Counted from the stretch's first letter, positions 8,090-17,915 are shown. The stretch is 64,000 nt of DNA from an uncultured Bacteroidota bacterium (GCA_903819975.1 CAIJFI010000017.1:62001-126000), one strand, 5' to 3'. Made by a program: numbers and translations. Notes: generated by a model not told the origin, from the letters alone.

Positions 8090-10084
8090 ATGAAGCAATT
8101 ATCCTCTATCATCATTATATTATTAATGGCAATAAACACTAGAAGCCAAGTGAATAATATGGATTTGCAATTAAAAATTAGTCAACTTGGCTTAGACTCA
8201 AGCAAAATTGATAATCCACAATTTGCTGAGCATTTAATTAATGTTTGGGTGATGCAAGAACGTGAAGAAAATAAATTCAATCCTTATATCGTTTTACCCA
8301 TAAAAAAATGGGAATCAATATTTGAAAAACAATATTGTAAAACAAATGATCCAAATTTAAGAGCAGCAATTGGAATTCACTATTCTAGCATTTTAATTGA
8401 CTTATCACAGTACGAAAAGGCTTTAGGAGTTTTACAACAAGTATATACCGAAAGGAGAAGATTGACTAAGAATGAATATGAAATCTTACTTGACAATCTC
8501 GAACAATGTTATAAATCAAAAAACGAAATTGCCAAGGCCATTTCAATTCGAAAAGAAATAATTGAAAACAAACTGCTTAGCAATTACTGGAAAATTTATA
8601 AGGCCTGTGGATTAAGAGAAGCTGCAATTGAAGACTATTTATTATTTGAACAAAAAGAATTTTACAATGATAATAATAAAATAATAAAGCCTAATTACTA
8701 CAATAATTTAAGTAGACTCTATTTTGCAAATAACAATATTGACAGTGCAGTAAAATATGCTACACTAGGATTGTCTAAAATAGATGAAGCAAATCAAGAT
8801 AAATCTATTCAATTTATAAATAAGAAGGAAATATTAGCCAACTGGAAGGCATTGTACATTGGATTTTTAGGCAAATGCGACATGACTAATAAAGAATACA
8901 TCAAAGCCATACCAAAACTTAAATACAATGTAGACAACGGCAAAATAGATATCGAGAGCAATACTTTAAGTATGATCTATTTAAGTTTATGTTATTTAAA
9001 CTTAAATGATTTAAAAAATTACAGACTATACAGTGATAGTGTTAAGAATAGAATAAAATCAATTGATGCAGAAGATGTAATCCGAAGCTACTACTCTGCC
9101 TCTCAACAATATTTCGCTAAAATAAACAAATACGACTCCGCCTTCCGATATTTAACATTGTATGCTCAATACAAAGATAGAATGACCAAGGGTATTCAAC
9201 AGAACCAATCTATTTTATTATTAGGTCAATTGGAAATACAAAAAAGAAGATCTGAATTAATCGCAAACAACCTTAATTTAATAAATTCTGAAAAAGAAAA
9301 TAAGAATTCAAGAAGTAGGATTTGGCTTCTAGGTATATCAATTGGTGTAACAGCATTAATTACAATAATAATAGCTCTGTTTTTGTTTCAAAGTTTAAAA
9401 AACAAAAAGACAATCAGTCAAAAGAATAAAGAATTACAAGAAAGTGTAAAATTAACAGGAGAACAAATTTCAAAAAATGATTTATTATTGAAAGAGCTAC
9501 ATCATCGTGTAAAAAACAACCTTCAATTAATGTATAGTCTATTAAATCTTCAGAAAAGAAGAAATAATAACTTGGAAATAAAGAATAACTTATCTACTGT
9601 TCAAAACAGGATTCAAACCATGGCCCTTGTTCATGAAAACTTATATAACTCAGGGAATTTTGAATATGTTGTTGCCGAAAAATACATTGAAACCCTTGCA
9701 AATCATCTTAAATCTATATACAAACAAGAAAATAGGAATATCATTCAAAACATTAACATTGATTCAACTATTCAATTCCCTATAGATCAAATCATCTCAC
9801 TAGGACTCATCATTAATGAGATCATTTCAAATGCTTATAAATATGCATTTAATGATAATAAGGGTACTACCCTAGACATTACACTTGCAAAGATTAACAA
9901 TACCATTATTTTAGAGATTAATGACGACGGTCCTGGGTTCTCAAAATTACAAATTAGGGAAGATAGTCTTGGACTAAAGCTAGTTGAAATTATGTGCGCT
10001 CAGTTAAATGCAACCATAGACACTTCATCAACAAACGGAGTGAGCTATACAATTGAATTCGAATCTAATAATTTAGAACTATGA
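8090..10084 (+). CDS. TPR sensor histidine kinase, HisKA_2 type
   Basis: Membrane-bound sensor kinase of 664 residues. The signal peptide (1-20, ...NTRSQ) is followed by a periplasmic region of about 390 residues with degenerate tetratricopeptide repeats. A single transmembrane helix lies at about 411-434 (IWLLGISIGVTALITIII), followed by a short coiled coil. The dimerisation/phosphoacceptor motif LLLKELHHRVKNN carries His471/472 and is of the HisKA_2/HWE-like type. The ATPase domain has an N-box near 572 (NEIISNAYKYAF) and a G-box DDGPGF near 618. The stop overlaps the ATG of the response regulator (ATGA), so the two are a cognate pair. Position between two surface-protein operons suggests it senses the envelope and controls them; that is inference. 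Confidence 0.92.
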   Translation: MKQLSSIIIILLMAINTRSQVNNMDLQLKISQLGLDSSKIDNPQFAEHLINVWVMQEREENKFNPYIVLPIKKWESIFEKQYCKTNDPNLRAAIGIHYSSILIDLSQYEKALGVLQQVYTERRRLTKNEYEILLDNLEQCYKSKNEIAKAISIRKEIIENKLLSNYWKIYKACGLREAAIEDYLLFEQKEFYNDNNKIIKPNYYNNLSRLYFANNNIDSAVKYATLGLSKIDEANQDKSIQFINKKEILANWKALYIGFLGKCDMTNKEYIKAIPKLKYNVDNGKIDIESNTLSMIYLSLCYLNLNDLKNYRLYSDSVKNRIKSIDAEDVIRSYYSASQQYFAKINKYDSAFRYLTLYAQYKDRMTKGIQQNQSILLLGQLEIQKRRSELIANNLNLINSEKENKNSRSRIWLLGISIGVTALITIIIALFLFQSLKNKKTISQKNKELQESVKLTGEQISKNDLLLKELHHRVKNNLQLMYSLLNLQKRRNNNLEIKNNLSTVQNRIQTMALVHENLYNSGNFEYVVAEKYIETLANHLKSIYKQENRNIIQNINIDSTIQFPIDQIISLGLIINEIISNAYKYAFNDNKGTTLDITLAKINNTIILEINDDGPGFSKLQIREDSLGLKLVEIMCAQLNATIDTSSTNGVSYTIEFESNNLEL

Positions 10085-10677
10085 AATATCAACGAATCTT
10101 AATTTTAGAGGACGATCAAATCGTTGCAATAGACTTACAAGAACTACTCCAAGAAGCAGGATATGAAACTATCACTGCGCATAATTATAATGAAGCATTA
10201 GAACAAGCTAAAAAGTTTAAACCTAATTTAGCCATATGTGACATTAATCTAGGCAATGGCTATACAGGCATTGATTTTGTAAAAGACATATATATTCTAT
10301 TGCCAAAACTTGAAATAATTTACGTTACTGCATTTAGTAATAAGCAAATAATAGACGAAGTTGAAGCGACAAATCCATTAAACTATATTGTTAAGCCTTG
10401 GAATGAAGAACAAATCAAAGTGACTGTTAAAATGGCCTTCTCTTATATTGAAAAGAAATGTCAAAGTGAAGATATTTTAAAGGATTTAAGTTTAACTGAA
10501 TACAAAATAATTGATTTGATATCAAAACAGAAAAAGAGCAAGGAAATAGCAGAGATCTTATTTGTTTCTGAAAAAACAGTCAGGAATCACAGGTATAATA
10601 TTATCAAAAAATTGAACCTGCCAAATGACAATAATAGCCTACTTAAATGGGCAATTACTAATATTAAGCAAGATTAG
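10081..10677 (+). CDS. Response regulator, REC + LuxR-type HTH
   Basis: DNA-binding response regulator of 198 residues. The receiver domain occupies about 1-125, with acidic pocket Asp11/Asp12, phosphoacceptor Asp54 (CDINL), Thr83 and Lys105 (VKPW). A LuxR/FixJ-type helix-turn-helix covers about 138-185 (LSLTEYKIIDLI ... SEKTVRNHRYNIIKKL). The start codon overlaps the kinase stop by 4 bases. Likely targets are the flanking surface-protein genes: the divergent fibre gene at 7859 and the operon beginning at 10768, only 90 bases downstream. Target assignment is inference from position. Confidence 0.93.
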   Translation: MKYQRILILEDDQIVAIDLQELLQEAGYETITAHNYNEALEQAKKFKPNLAICDINLGNGYTGIDFVKDIYILLPKLEIIYVTAFSNKQIIDEVEATNPLNYIVKPWNEEQIKVTVKMAFSYIEKKCQSEDILKDLSLTEYKIIDLISKQKKSKEIAEILFVSEKTVRNHRYNIIKKLNLPNDNNSLLKWAITNIKQD

Positions 10678-10767
10678 CATTTGAGGCTTATGCCCTATAT
10701 AAACTGAGCCCTAAATAGATGAATTTCGTATCAGTCTATTTTCTCATTTATAAAGATCCAACATCAT

Positions 10768-11295
10768 ATGCAAAAGCTGGTACTTGCAATTATTCCTATT
10801 TTACTTTTACTACAAAATACGCTAAGTGCACAGGCTAGTTCTATTTTAGCTGCAAATCCTGTATTTGTTATGAGCAGTGTTGGAAGTATGGGAAACACAA
10901 GGAATCAAAGTCCAGCCTTTCAATTTAAAAGTACCGCAAACTGCATTGATGTTCAAAATGGCATTGCTGTGCTTAGTGGGGAAAGAGGGAATGGGCAATT
11001 TTCCATTAAATGCGAAGTAGATCAATCATTTAATAGTTTAGGGATAAAGCTATATCCTAATCCGGCTATAAATAACACCAAGCTTCAGGTAAATAACCCA
11101 CCACCCAATAACGAAGTGTTTTCAATCTGTATTTGGACAACCAACGGTCAACTAATTAGTAGTAGAAAAGAATCAGGAAATGACTTAATGAGGGGCATTA
11201 ATATTGATTTAATTGGTCTTTCCTACGGTACTTACATTTTAAGAATTGAGTCCGCTAAATCCGTTGATGTAATTAAATTCATTAAGGAACGCTAA
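10768..11295 (+). CDS. Small exported protein with T9SS type A sorting domain
   Basis: Secreted protein of 175 residues with a signal peptide ending near NTLSAQ. There is a short unrecognised mature region of about 70 residues with two cysteines (Cys in STANCID and SIKCEV). The C-terminal 80 residues are a type A T9SS sorting domain: LGIKLYPNPAINNTKLQV near the start, a GTYILRIES strand and the basic end IKFIKER. It would be exported by the SprA machinery and the C-terminus cleaved. First gene of a probable three-gene operon, 9 bases ahead of the 919-residue fibre protein. The cargo portion is unusually short. Confidence 0.85.
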   Translation: MQKLVLAIIPILLLLQNTLSAQASSILAANPVFVMSSVGSMGNTRNQSPAFQFKSTANCIDVQNGIAVLSGERGNGQFSIKCEVDQSFNSLGIKLYPNPAINNTKLQVNNPPPNNEVFSICIWTTNGQLISSRKESGNDLMRGINIDLIGLSYGTYILRIESAKSVDVIKFIKER

Positions 11296-11304
11296 ATAAT
11301 AATA

Positions 11305-14064
11305 ATGCTTAAGCGTTGTCATAATAATATAAAAGTCCTGATTTGCATATGCGTTTTAACATTGTATGGGAATTTATTATATGGACAAATTCAAGGAGCG
11401 GGTATGTTCTTTCAAGCAATTGCAAGAGATATTTCTTCAAACCCTGCAAAAGAAAGGAAAATATATGTAGAATCAAATATTAGACAATTTACTGCAACAG
11501 GCAGTATCATGCTTTCAGAAATTCATGAGACTAACACCGATGCAACCGGCATTTTTAGTATTAGTATTGGTCAAGGCATTAGAAATGGAGGTTCTGTTTT
11601 AACCCTATCTTCTATACCATGGGATAATGGTCCCTTTTATTTAAATTTAAAAATTGCTATTTCTCCAACAGCTCCAATTCCATATTGGGATTATTCAAAA
11701 GAATGGATTGATTTAGGAACAACGCCGTTTGGAATTGTTCCCTATGCCTTATATGCTGGGAATGCGGCAGGCATGGATAATAAAGTAAATTTTACCGACA
11801 GCAATTCAGTTTATGTAACTCCCTATCAGCTTAAGCTAAAAACATTTGATACAGCAAATTTATCAAGTAGAATAAATTTAAAACTAAATATAACGGATAC
11901 AGCAAGTATATTAAGCCCCTATTTTAGAACAGTCTATTTAAACGACTACTTAATAAACAAAGTAAACTATTCCGACACTAGTGCAATGCTAAGTAATCGT
12001 ATTGCTAGAGATACAATTTCATTGAGTGAAAGAATAAATAAAAAACTTAATGCCACAGATACTATTTTATTCACAAATAAAATAGATTACAAACTTAATT
12101 CAAAAGACACTAGTAGTTTATCAGAAAGGATAAATCTCAAACTGAATAGTAATGATACCAGCGTTATGCTAAGTACTCGTCTTGCTAGAGATACAATTTC
12201 GTTAAGTAACAGAATTAATTTAAAATTAAATAATACAGACACTGCAAGCATCTTGAGGCCTTACCTTAAAACTGCTTTTTTAAATAATTATATTGCTAGC
12301 AAAGTAAGCTATGACGATACGAGCGCCATGCTAAGTAGTAGAATTGGGAGAGATACAATTTGGTTAAGCAATAGGATTAACTTAAAGTTAAATATCGCAG
12401 ATACAACTAGTATGCTAAGTCCTTACTTTAAAAGCGCTTTCTTAAACAACTATTTAAATACAAAGCTTAATCATAATGACACTAGCTTAATGTTAAGTAG
12501 TAGAATTGGGAGAGATACAGTTTCGTTAAGTAATAGGATTAACTTAAAGGAAGAAGTAATAAATAAATCTTTGGATATTATTACAGATGGATTCTTAGAC
12601 TCAAAATATCCAAGTACAAAAGCAGTGAAAACATATGTAGATGCTAGTATTGCTATTATAGACTATTTAAGCCCATCAGGCAGCGCCAATAACTTAACCA
12701 ACTTTCCAACACTTAATCAAAATACAACTGGCAGTGCTTCAAGTTTGTCAAATGCATATATTAATTGGAATGCAGTAAGTGGCGGTTCAGCAATTTTAAA
12801 TAAACCAGTACTATTTAGTGGATCTTACAATGACTTGTCAAATAAACCAAGTTTGTTTAGTGGAACTTATTCAGATTTAACAGGCACCCCAGTACTATTT
12901 AGTGGATCTTACAATGACTTGTCAAATAAACCAAGTTTGTTTAGTGGAACTTATTCAGATTTAACAGGCACCCCATTACAATTTAGTGGGTCTTATAATG
13001 ACTTGTCAAATAAACCAACTTTATTTAGTGGTGCTTATGCGGACTTGACTGGCACGCCTAATTTGTTTAGCGGTTCCTATACTGACTTGACTAGTAAACC
13101 AACTTTATTTAGTGGTGCTTATGCGGACTTGACTGGCAAACCAACACTAACAAATGGCACTGTCACTTCTGTTGCAGCTTTAACAATCGGCACCACAGGA
13201 ACCGACATCAGTAGCACCGTTGCAAACGAAACAACCACGCCAACAATTACTTTAAATATTCCTACAGCTTCTATCACCAACAGAGGATTGTTATCGGCTT
13301 CTGATTGGTCAACCTTTAATTCAAAAGGAGACATGACACTTACCAGTGCACAAACTGTCACTGGTAGTAAAACCTTCAGCAGTACAATTATAGGATCTAT
13401 TAATGGGAATGCTGCAACAGCAACTAAATTAGCAATTCCTGTTACAATTAATGGCACTTCATTTGATGGTAGTGCCAGTATTAGTTTCTCTACCAATACG
13501 GTCAACGCTTTAAGTTTCAACAATGGTGGAACAGGGGATGTTTCAGGCACCACTTTTAATGGATCGGCAGCAAAAACACTATCATATAATACTATTGGAG
13601 CTGCCCCATCAATTGGCTCAGCATCTATCACTACTTTAGGTACCATTGGAACGGGCACTTGGAATGCCACCGCCATTACTGTAGCCAAAGGAGGTACAGG
13701 CGCTACTACTTTAACAGCCAATGCAGTATTATTGGGAAACGGAATAAGTGCTGTTAATGCTGTTGCTCCAAGCACCAATGGAAATGTTTTAACTTCTAAC
13801 GGCACAACATGGGTTTCAAGTACACCAAGCACTACACTCATAAGAGAAATTGCTGATGAATTTTCGGCGACTACTTCACAAACATCTTTTACCTTAACCC
13901 AGACTCCCTCAGCTAATAGCAAGGTTAAAATGTATATCAATGGTGTGAGGATAAGTAATGCTGCCTATAGTATGTCAGGCACTACCCTGACTTATAATGC
14001 GACTAATAATGGCGCATATTCCTTAACAGCAAGTGACAGAATTCAGTTTGATTATTACTATTAA
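11305..14064 (+). CDS. Exported tail-fibre-like repeat protein, 919 residues
   Basis: Secreted protein with a signal peptide (to about residue 27, ...NLLYGQ). The N-terminal domain (MFFQAIARD ... GTTPFGIVPYALYA) matches the one in the 1014-residue protein on the other strand. The body has about nine units around SSRIGRDTVSLSNRINLK, then a run of FSGSYNDLSNKPSLFSGTYS-type units. After these come phage-fibre-like stretches (ASDWSTFNSKGD, GTGTWNATAITVAKGGTGAT) and a C-terminal module with VKMYINGVRIS and a DRIQFDYYY end. Such modules are known from phage tail and head fibres and probably form elongated trimers. No T9SS sorting domain is seen, so the export route is unclear. Confidence 0.85.
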   Translation: MLKRCHNNIKVLICICVLTLYGNLLYGQIQGAGMFFQAIARDISSNPAKERKIYVESNIRQFTATGSIMLSEIHETNTDATGIFSISIGQGIRNGGSVLTLSSIPWDNGPFYLNLKIAISPTAPIPYWDYSKEWIDLGTTPFGIVPYALYAGNAAGMDNKVNFTDSNSVYVTPYQLKLKTFDTANLSSRINLKLNITDTASILSPYFRTVYLNDYLINKVNYSDTSAMLSNRIARDTISLSERINKKLNATDTILFTNKIDYKLNSKDTSSLSERINLKLNSNDTSVMLSTRLARDTISLSNRINLKLNNTDTASILRPYLKTAFLNNYIASKVSYDDTSAMLSSRIGRDTIWLSNRINLKLNIADTTSMLSPYFKSAFLNNYLNTKLNHNDTSLMLSSRIGRDTVSLSNRINLKEEVINKSLDIITDGFLDSKYPSTKAVKTYVDASIAIIDYLSPSGSANNLTNFPTLNQNTTGSASSLSNAYINWNAVSGGSAILNKPVLFSGSYNDLSNKPSLFSGTYSDLTGTPVLFSGSYNDLSNKPSLFSGTYSDLTGTPLQFSGSYNDLSNKPTLFSGAYADLTGTPNLFSGSYTDLTSKPTLFSGAYADLTGKPTLTNGTVTSVAALTIGTTGTDISSTVANETTTPTITLNIPTASITNRGLLSASDWSTFNSKGDMTLTSAQTVTGSKTFSSTIIGSINGNAATATKLAIPVTINGTSFDGSASISFSTNTVNALSFNNGGTGDVSGTTFNGSAAKTLSYNTIGAAPSIGSASITTLGTIGTGTWNATAITVAKGGTGATTLTANAVLLGNGISAVNAVAPSTNGNVLTSNGTTWVSSTPSTTLIREIADEFSATTSQTSFTLTQTPSANSKVKMYINGVRISNAAYSMSGTTLTYNATNNGAYSLTASDRIQFDYYY
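12805..12972 (+). repeat. Perfect 84-bp tandem duplication inside fibre gene
   Basis: Bases 12805-12888 and 12889-12972 are identical as printed. Each encodes 28 residues of the FSGSYNDLSNKP / FSGTYSDLTGTP pattern. More diverged copies continue to about 13140. Perfect identity beside diverged copies indicates a recent in-frame duplication. Confidence 0.95.
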
Positions 14065-14082
14065 GGTCCAGTTATAAACATT

Positions 14083-17000
14083 ATGAGCAGAAAAAAAATA
14101 CTTCTAAAAAGCATACTCATACTTTTCCAATTAATTGGACTAAACGCAATTGCACAAAACAGCAATATTACCATTAGTACAAGTCCAACGAGTGGAGGCG
14201 ATTGGACTTCAACTACAATTGGATCTGATATAACGTATACTTTTACTCCAAACACCAATAGTGCCATATTGAACAACACTGACATTGTAAACAGGCTATA
14301 TGGAGCTACGGGATATACCATTGGCAATGTAACCATTAATACCAATAACGCAGCTGGAACAGAACCCGGGAATTTAACAATGACTTCCGAACTTAGGACT
14401 ATTAACAGATCCACAACAAGGTATACTTTACAAATCATAGCCGCAGGTGATATGCTCCTTAATGGAAGCTTTGAAATGTCTGCTTCAAATTCTGCACTCA
14501 CCGCCAATTGCAATAACTTAATTTTAACAGCAGGAGGAAACATATCACTTATTGGCAGAATAAACCTAACACCAGATGGCGCTTACAAAGACAATGCTTC
14601 ACTTTATAGTTCAAGCAGTAATATTACCATCAATGCTAATGGATTCGTTAAGATTGCTAATACGATAAATGCAGATGGAAATTATAATTCAGGATATCAA
14701 GCAGCCTATGAATATAGTAATGGTGGCAATATAAGTATTACTGGACTAGGTGGCGTAAGCATCTCTAGTGATATCACAAGCTTCCCCTATGGTGGTTCTT
14801 CAGGCACTATTACCATTAATTCAGGCAATGGTACGCATACAACTAACGGGGTGAATAACGGTCAAACTGCTGGGGTATTTTATTGTAGTAGTTTTTATAA
14901 AAAAGGAACTGGTGTATTTGCAATTAAATCCGTTAATAGCATTTTATATGGCACCAATATCAATCAAGGCACTTTAAAAATTATTACACTAAATACTATT
15001 CCAGTAGCCAATGCCTTAACGATTGATGCAGATGGAACTTTGGATATGAACGGCAAGAACTTTACCATTGCATCCCTACAGGGTGCGGGAAATATAATTA
15101 GTAATGCAGCCGGTGCGTTAACATTTACAACAGGATCCGCAAGTGCAAGTACTACGTTTTCTGGTGCATTTAATGAAACGGCAGCTGTTTTAAATATTGT
15201 AAAAGTAGGAAGTGGAAAATTAATTCTAGCAGGCAACAGCAATTATACAGGCACAACTTTAATTAATGCAGGCACATTAAATATTCAAAATGATGGCGCC
15301 CTCGGCATGAGCAGTTTAGTGACTTTAAATGCAGTGAATACATTTTTAGAATTAGAATCAACTGCCTCTCCCATTAACATTGAATCTACACCTATTAAGA
15401 TAAACGGAGGACTGGTAAACTATCCATACGAATACAGCACTTTAAAAAATGTTAGTGGGAATAATATTTGGACTAGTAATATTATCCTAAATGGCAACTC
15501 CGTAATTAGTAGCGACGCAGGAACTTTTATTGTAAATTCTATCACTGGCACTACCAATAATATACAGTTCACAGGCAATGGAGGGACCATTTATGCAAAT
15601 GGCGCAATAAATTTAGGAAGCAGTACTTTGCAAAAAATGGGTGCTAGTACTTTGGTATTACAAAAAGAAAATTTCTATTCAGGATTAACCAGTATTGTAG
15701 GGGGAATTGTAAAAATTGAGAATGAAAAAGTATTTGGCTCTACTTCTAAAGTATATATTTATAATACCGGGTCATTGGAATTAGAGAACGGATTTACAAT
15801 AAGCAATATTCCACTTTACATTTCAGCTTCAGGACTCAATAATGCAGGTGGGTTAAGAAATATAAGCGGAACCAATAGTTGGACGGGAGCTATTACATTT
15901 GCAAGTCCTGGCAGAATTAATTCAGACGATGGAATTTTATTGCTACCTAATACAATAAATGCAATTACAGCAACTGACAATATCAATTTTGGAGGAAACG
16001 GTATTGTTTCAGTAGATGGGGTTATCGGATCGGGCTTTGTGAGTCGTGATGGCCTTGGTACACTTCAATTAAATGCAGCCAACACCTACTCTGGTGAGAC
16101 TACATTTACAAATGGCACCATTCAACTTAACGCCGAAAATGCAATTGCCAATAGTAATTTAATATTTAATGGAGGCATCTTAAAAACAACTGGGACTAAT
16201 CAAAACTTTAAAAACTTAACAATTAAAGAAAATTCAATCATTGATTTAGCTAATGCTACACATACCATAACATTTACAGGGGAAGGATCATTTGCTTTTA
16301 AAAGATTACTAATTAAGAATTGGCAAGGTGCTTATGATGGAACTGCCGGTACAATGGGTATTATTAAAATTGGAGCAACAGAAACTACCAGTAAAGAATT
16401 TTTAGATCAAATACGTTTTATTGACCCGACCAATAATCAATTTAACACAAAGCAACTTAGTACAGGAGAAATTGTACCCAATCTAGACATAAAAATATTC
16501 CCCACTAGGAATAGCAATATTAATATAAGTTCCGCTCCTACTTTTGGAGGGAATTGGACAAGTGCTACTTTAGGCGCTGTTATAACTTATACATTTATGC
16601 CTTTTACTGACAATGCGAATCTTTGCATGTATGATATAAATAACAGAATCACTGGTAATGGATTTACAGTTGGGAATGTTACTATAAAAACAACTAATAC
16701 TACGGGTGTAAAAAATATAACCACCAACGGAGAATACACTTTCAATAGCACTAAGTTTATTAATAGCAACGGTGCACTTAAATCAAATGGTGAAAATGGA
16801 TTAACAAATAATGGAAGTATTATTGGCGCAAGTGTTGGTACGCAATTAGGAAGTGTTTTTATAAACGAAACATTATATGGAGTTAATTCTAAGCCTACTT
16901 CCTATACCTTTAAAATTGAAGCTGGCGGTAGCATTGTATCCAATTCACAAATTAATTTAGGCTGCGGATATTATGATTTAAATTACACAGGTAACCATTT

Positions 17001-17859
17001 AGATTTTTCGGCAGGATTAAATATTACTATTGCAAATGCAATTAACTCTCAAGGAAGTAGCTGGCAAACCTGGGCATCGGTTAAAAGCAATGGAGGTAAT
17101 ATAACTTTAACGGCAAATGAAAATATTAAAATTACATCTACTGGAACTATACTGTCCTATGGCGGACGCAATACGCTTCCTCCTCCTAATAATAATCTCA
17201 CTACGAGTAATGGTGGCAATATTAATATCACTGCCGGTAAAGGGCTAACCTGCAATGGTGTTATTGATGCTTCTTCAGGTTATATAACATCAGGCAACAA
17301 CGGTAATGTCAAAATCAATAACGGCAACTCAAACATAACAACAGGCGGAGGCGTAAATGATGGTTTATATACTGGAATTATTGCAGGCGGAAATTTTATA
17401 AAAGAAGGATTAGGTACACTTACTATAAACAAATTAAATACCTACAGCGGAACTACTACAATTAACGCGGGTATTTTACAATTAGGAATCAACAATAGCT
17501 TACCTGTATCAACAACCTTTAATCTTAATGGAGGAATATTAAATACAAATGGATTTAATCAAACTGTTGCAAGCTTAAATATTTCAGATAATGCCACTCT
17601 TAATTTTTCTAATAGTAACACAAACACTTTTACTGTCACTGCAATGGGAAGTTTGACAAATGGAAAAATATTAACTATAAATGGATGGGAAGGCACTTAT
17701 ACAACTCCAGGGAGTACTGGTAGTTTTGGAAAGTTTATTACAAATGGGACAGCACTTACAAGCTCACAGCTTGGGCAAATTAAGTTTTATAATGCAGCTG
17801 ATGCAACCACACATAGCGCATTACAATTAGGAACAAAGGAAGTAGTTGCTGGTAATTAG
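14083..17859 (+). CDS. Exported autotransporter-associated beta-strand repeat protein
   Basis: Secreted protein of 1258 residues, signal peptide to about residue 25 (...LNAIAQ). Several PATR-type (autotransporter-associated beta strand) units are visible, for example KVGSGKLILAGNSNYTGTT and EGLGTLTINKLNTYSGTTT, which predict a long beta-helix. The protein is an internal duplication: NSNITISTSPTSGGDW near the N-terminus recurs as NSNINISSAPTFGGNW near residue 808. Both halves end similarly (LDQIRFIDPT...STGEIVP; LGQIKFYNAAD...GTKEVVAGN). It stops directly after the second module, with neither an autotransporter barrel nor a T9SS sorting domain. It lies 18 bases after the fibre gene and is the probable last gene of its operon. 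Confidence 0.85.
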   Translation: MSRKKILLKSILILFQLIGLNAIAQNSNITISTSPTSGGDWTSTTIGSDITYTFTPNTNSAILNNTDIVNRLYGATGYTIGNVTINTNNAAGTEPGNLTMTSELRTINRSTTRYTLQIIAAGDMLLNGSFEMSASNSALTANCNNLILTAGGNISLIGRINLTPDGAYKDNASLYSSSSNITINANGFVKIANTINADGNYNSGYQAAYEYSNGGNISITGLGGVSISSDITSFPYGGSSGTITINSGNGTHTTNGVNNGQTAGVFYCSSFYKKGTGVFAIKSVNSILYGTNINQGTLKIITLNTIPVANALTIDADGTLDMNGKNFTIASLQGAGNIISNAAGALTFTTGSASASTTFSGAFNETAAVLNIVKVGSGKLILAGNSNYTGTTLINAGTLNIQNDGALGMSSLVTLNAVNTFLELESTASPINIESTPIKINGGLVNYPYEYSTLKNVSGNNIWTSNIILNGNSVISSDAGTFIVNSITGTTNNIQFTGNGGTIYANGAINLGSSTLQKMGASTLVLQKENFYSGLTSIVGGIVKIENEKVFGSTSKVYIYNTGSLELENGFTISNIPLYISASGLNNAGGLRNISGTNSWTGAITFASPGRINSDDGILLLPNTINAITATDNINFGGNGIVSVDGVIGSGFVSRDGLGTLQLNAANTYSGETTFTNGTIQLNAENAIANSNLIFNGGILKTTGTNQNFKNLTIKENSIIDLANATHTITFTGEGSFAFKRLLIKNWQGAYDGTAGTMGIIKIGATETTSKEFLDQIRFIDPTNNQFNTKQLSTGEIVPNLDIKIFPTRNSNINISSAPTFGGNWTSATLGAVITYTFMPFTDNANLCMYDINNRITGNGFTVGNVTIKTTNTTGVKNITTNGEYTFNSTKFINSNGALKSNGENGLTNNGSIIGASVGTQLGSVFINETLYGVNSKPTSYTFKIEAGGSIVSNSQINLGCGYYDLNYTGNHLDFSAGLNITIANAINSQGSSWQTWASVKSNGGNITLTANENIKITSTGTILSYGGRNTLPPPNNNLTTSNGGNINITAGKGLTCNGVIDASSGYITSGNNGNVKINNGNSNITTGGGVNDGLYTGIIAGGNFIKEGLGTLTINKLNTYSGTTTINAGILQLGINNSLPVSTTFNLNGGILNTNGFNQTVASLNISDNATLNFSNSNTNTFTVTAMGSLTNGKILTINGWEGTYTTPGSTGSFGKFITNGTALTSSQLGQIKFYNAADATTHSALQLGTKEVVAGN

Positions 17860-17915
17860 AATTAGCTCACTTCGTTCGCTGATCCTAATGGGGGTGTACA
17901 AAATTCATCAGTAGT

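Noticed and set aside
13119..13940. 273-residue minus-strand open frame
   Set aside because: Lies wholly opposite the repeat-rich fibre gene, has low-complexity Val/Pro/Leu composition and no recognisable family.
4123..17859. Prophage or contractile injection system
   Set aside because: Only fibre-like modules are present; there is no sheath, tube, baseplate, capsid, terminase or integrase, and the fibre proteins have signal peptides.
17861..17889. Hairpin after the PATR gene as a terminator
   Set aside because: The stem is short and interrupted (ATTAG/CTAAT plus TCA/TGA) and there is no T run.
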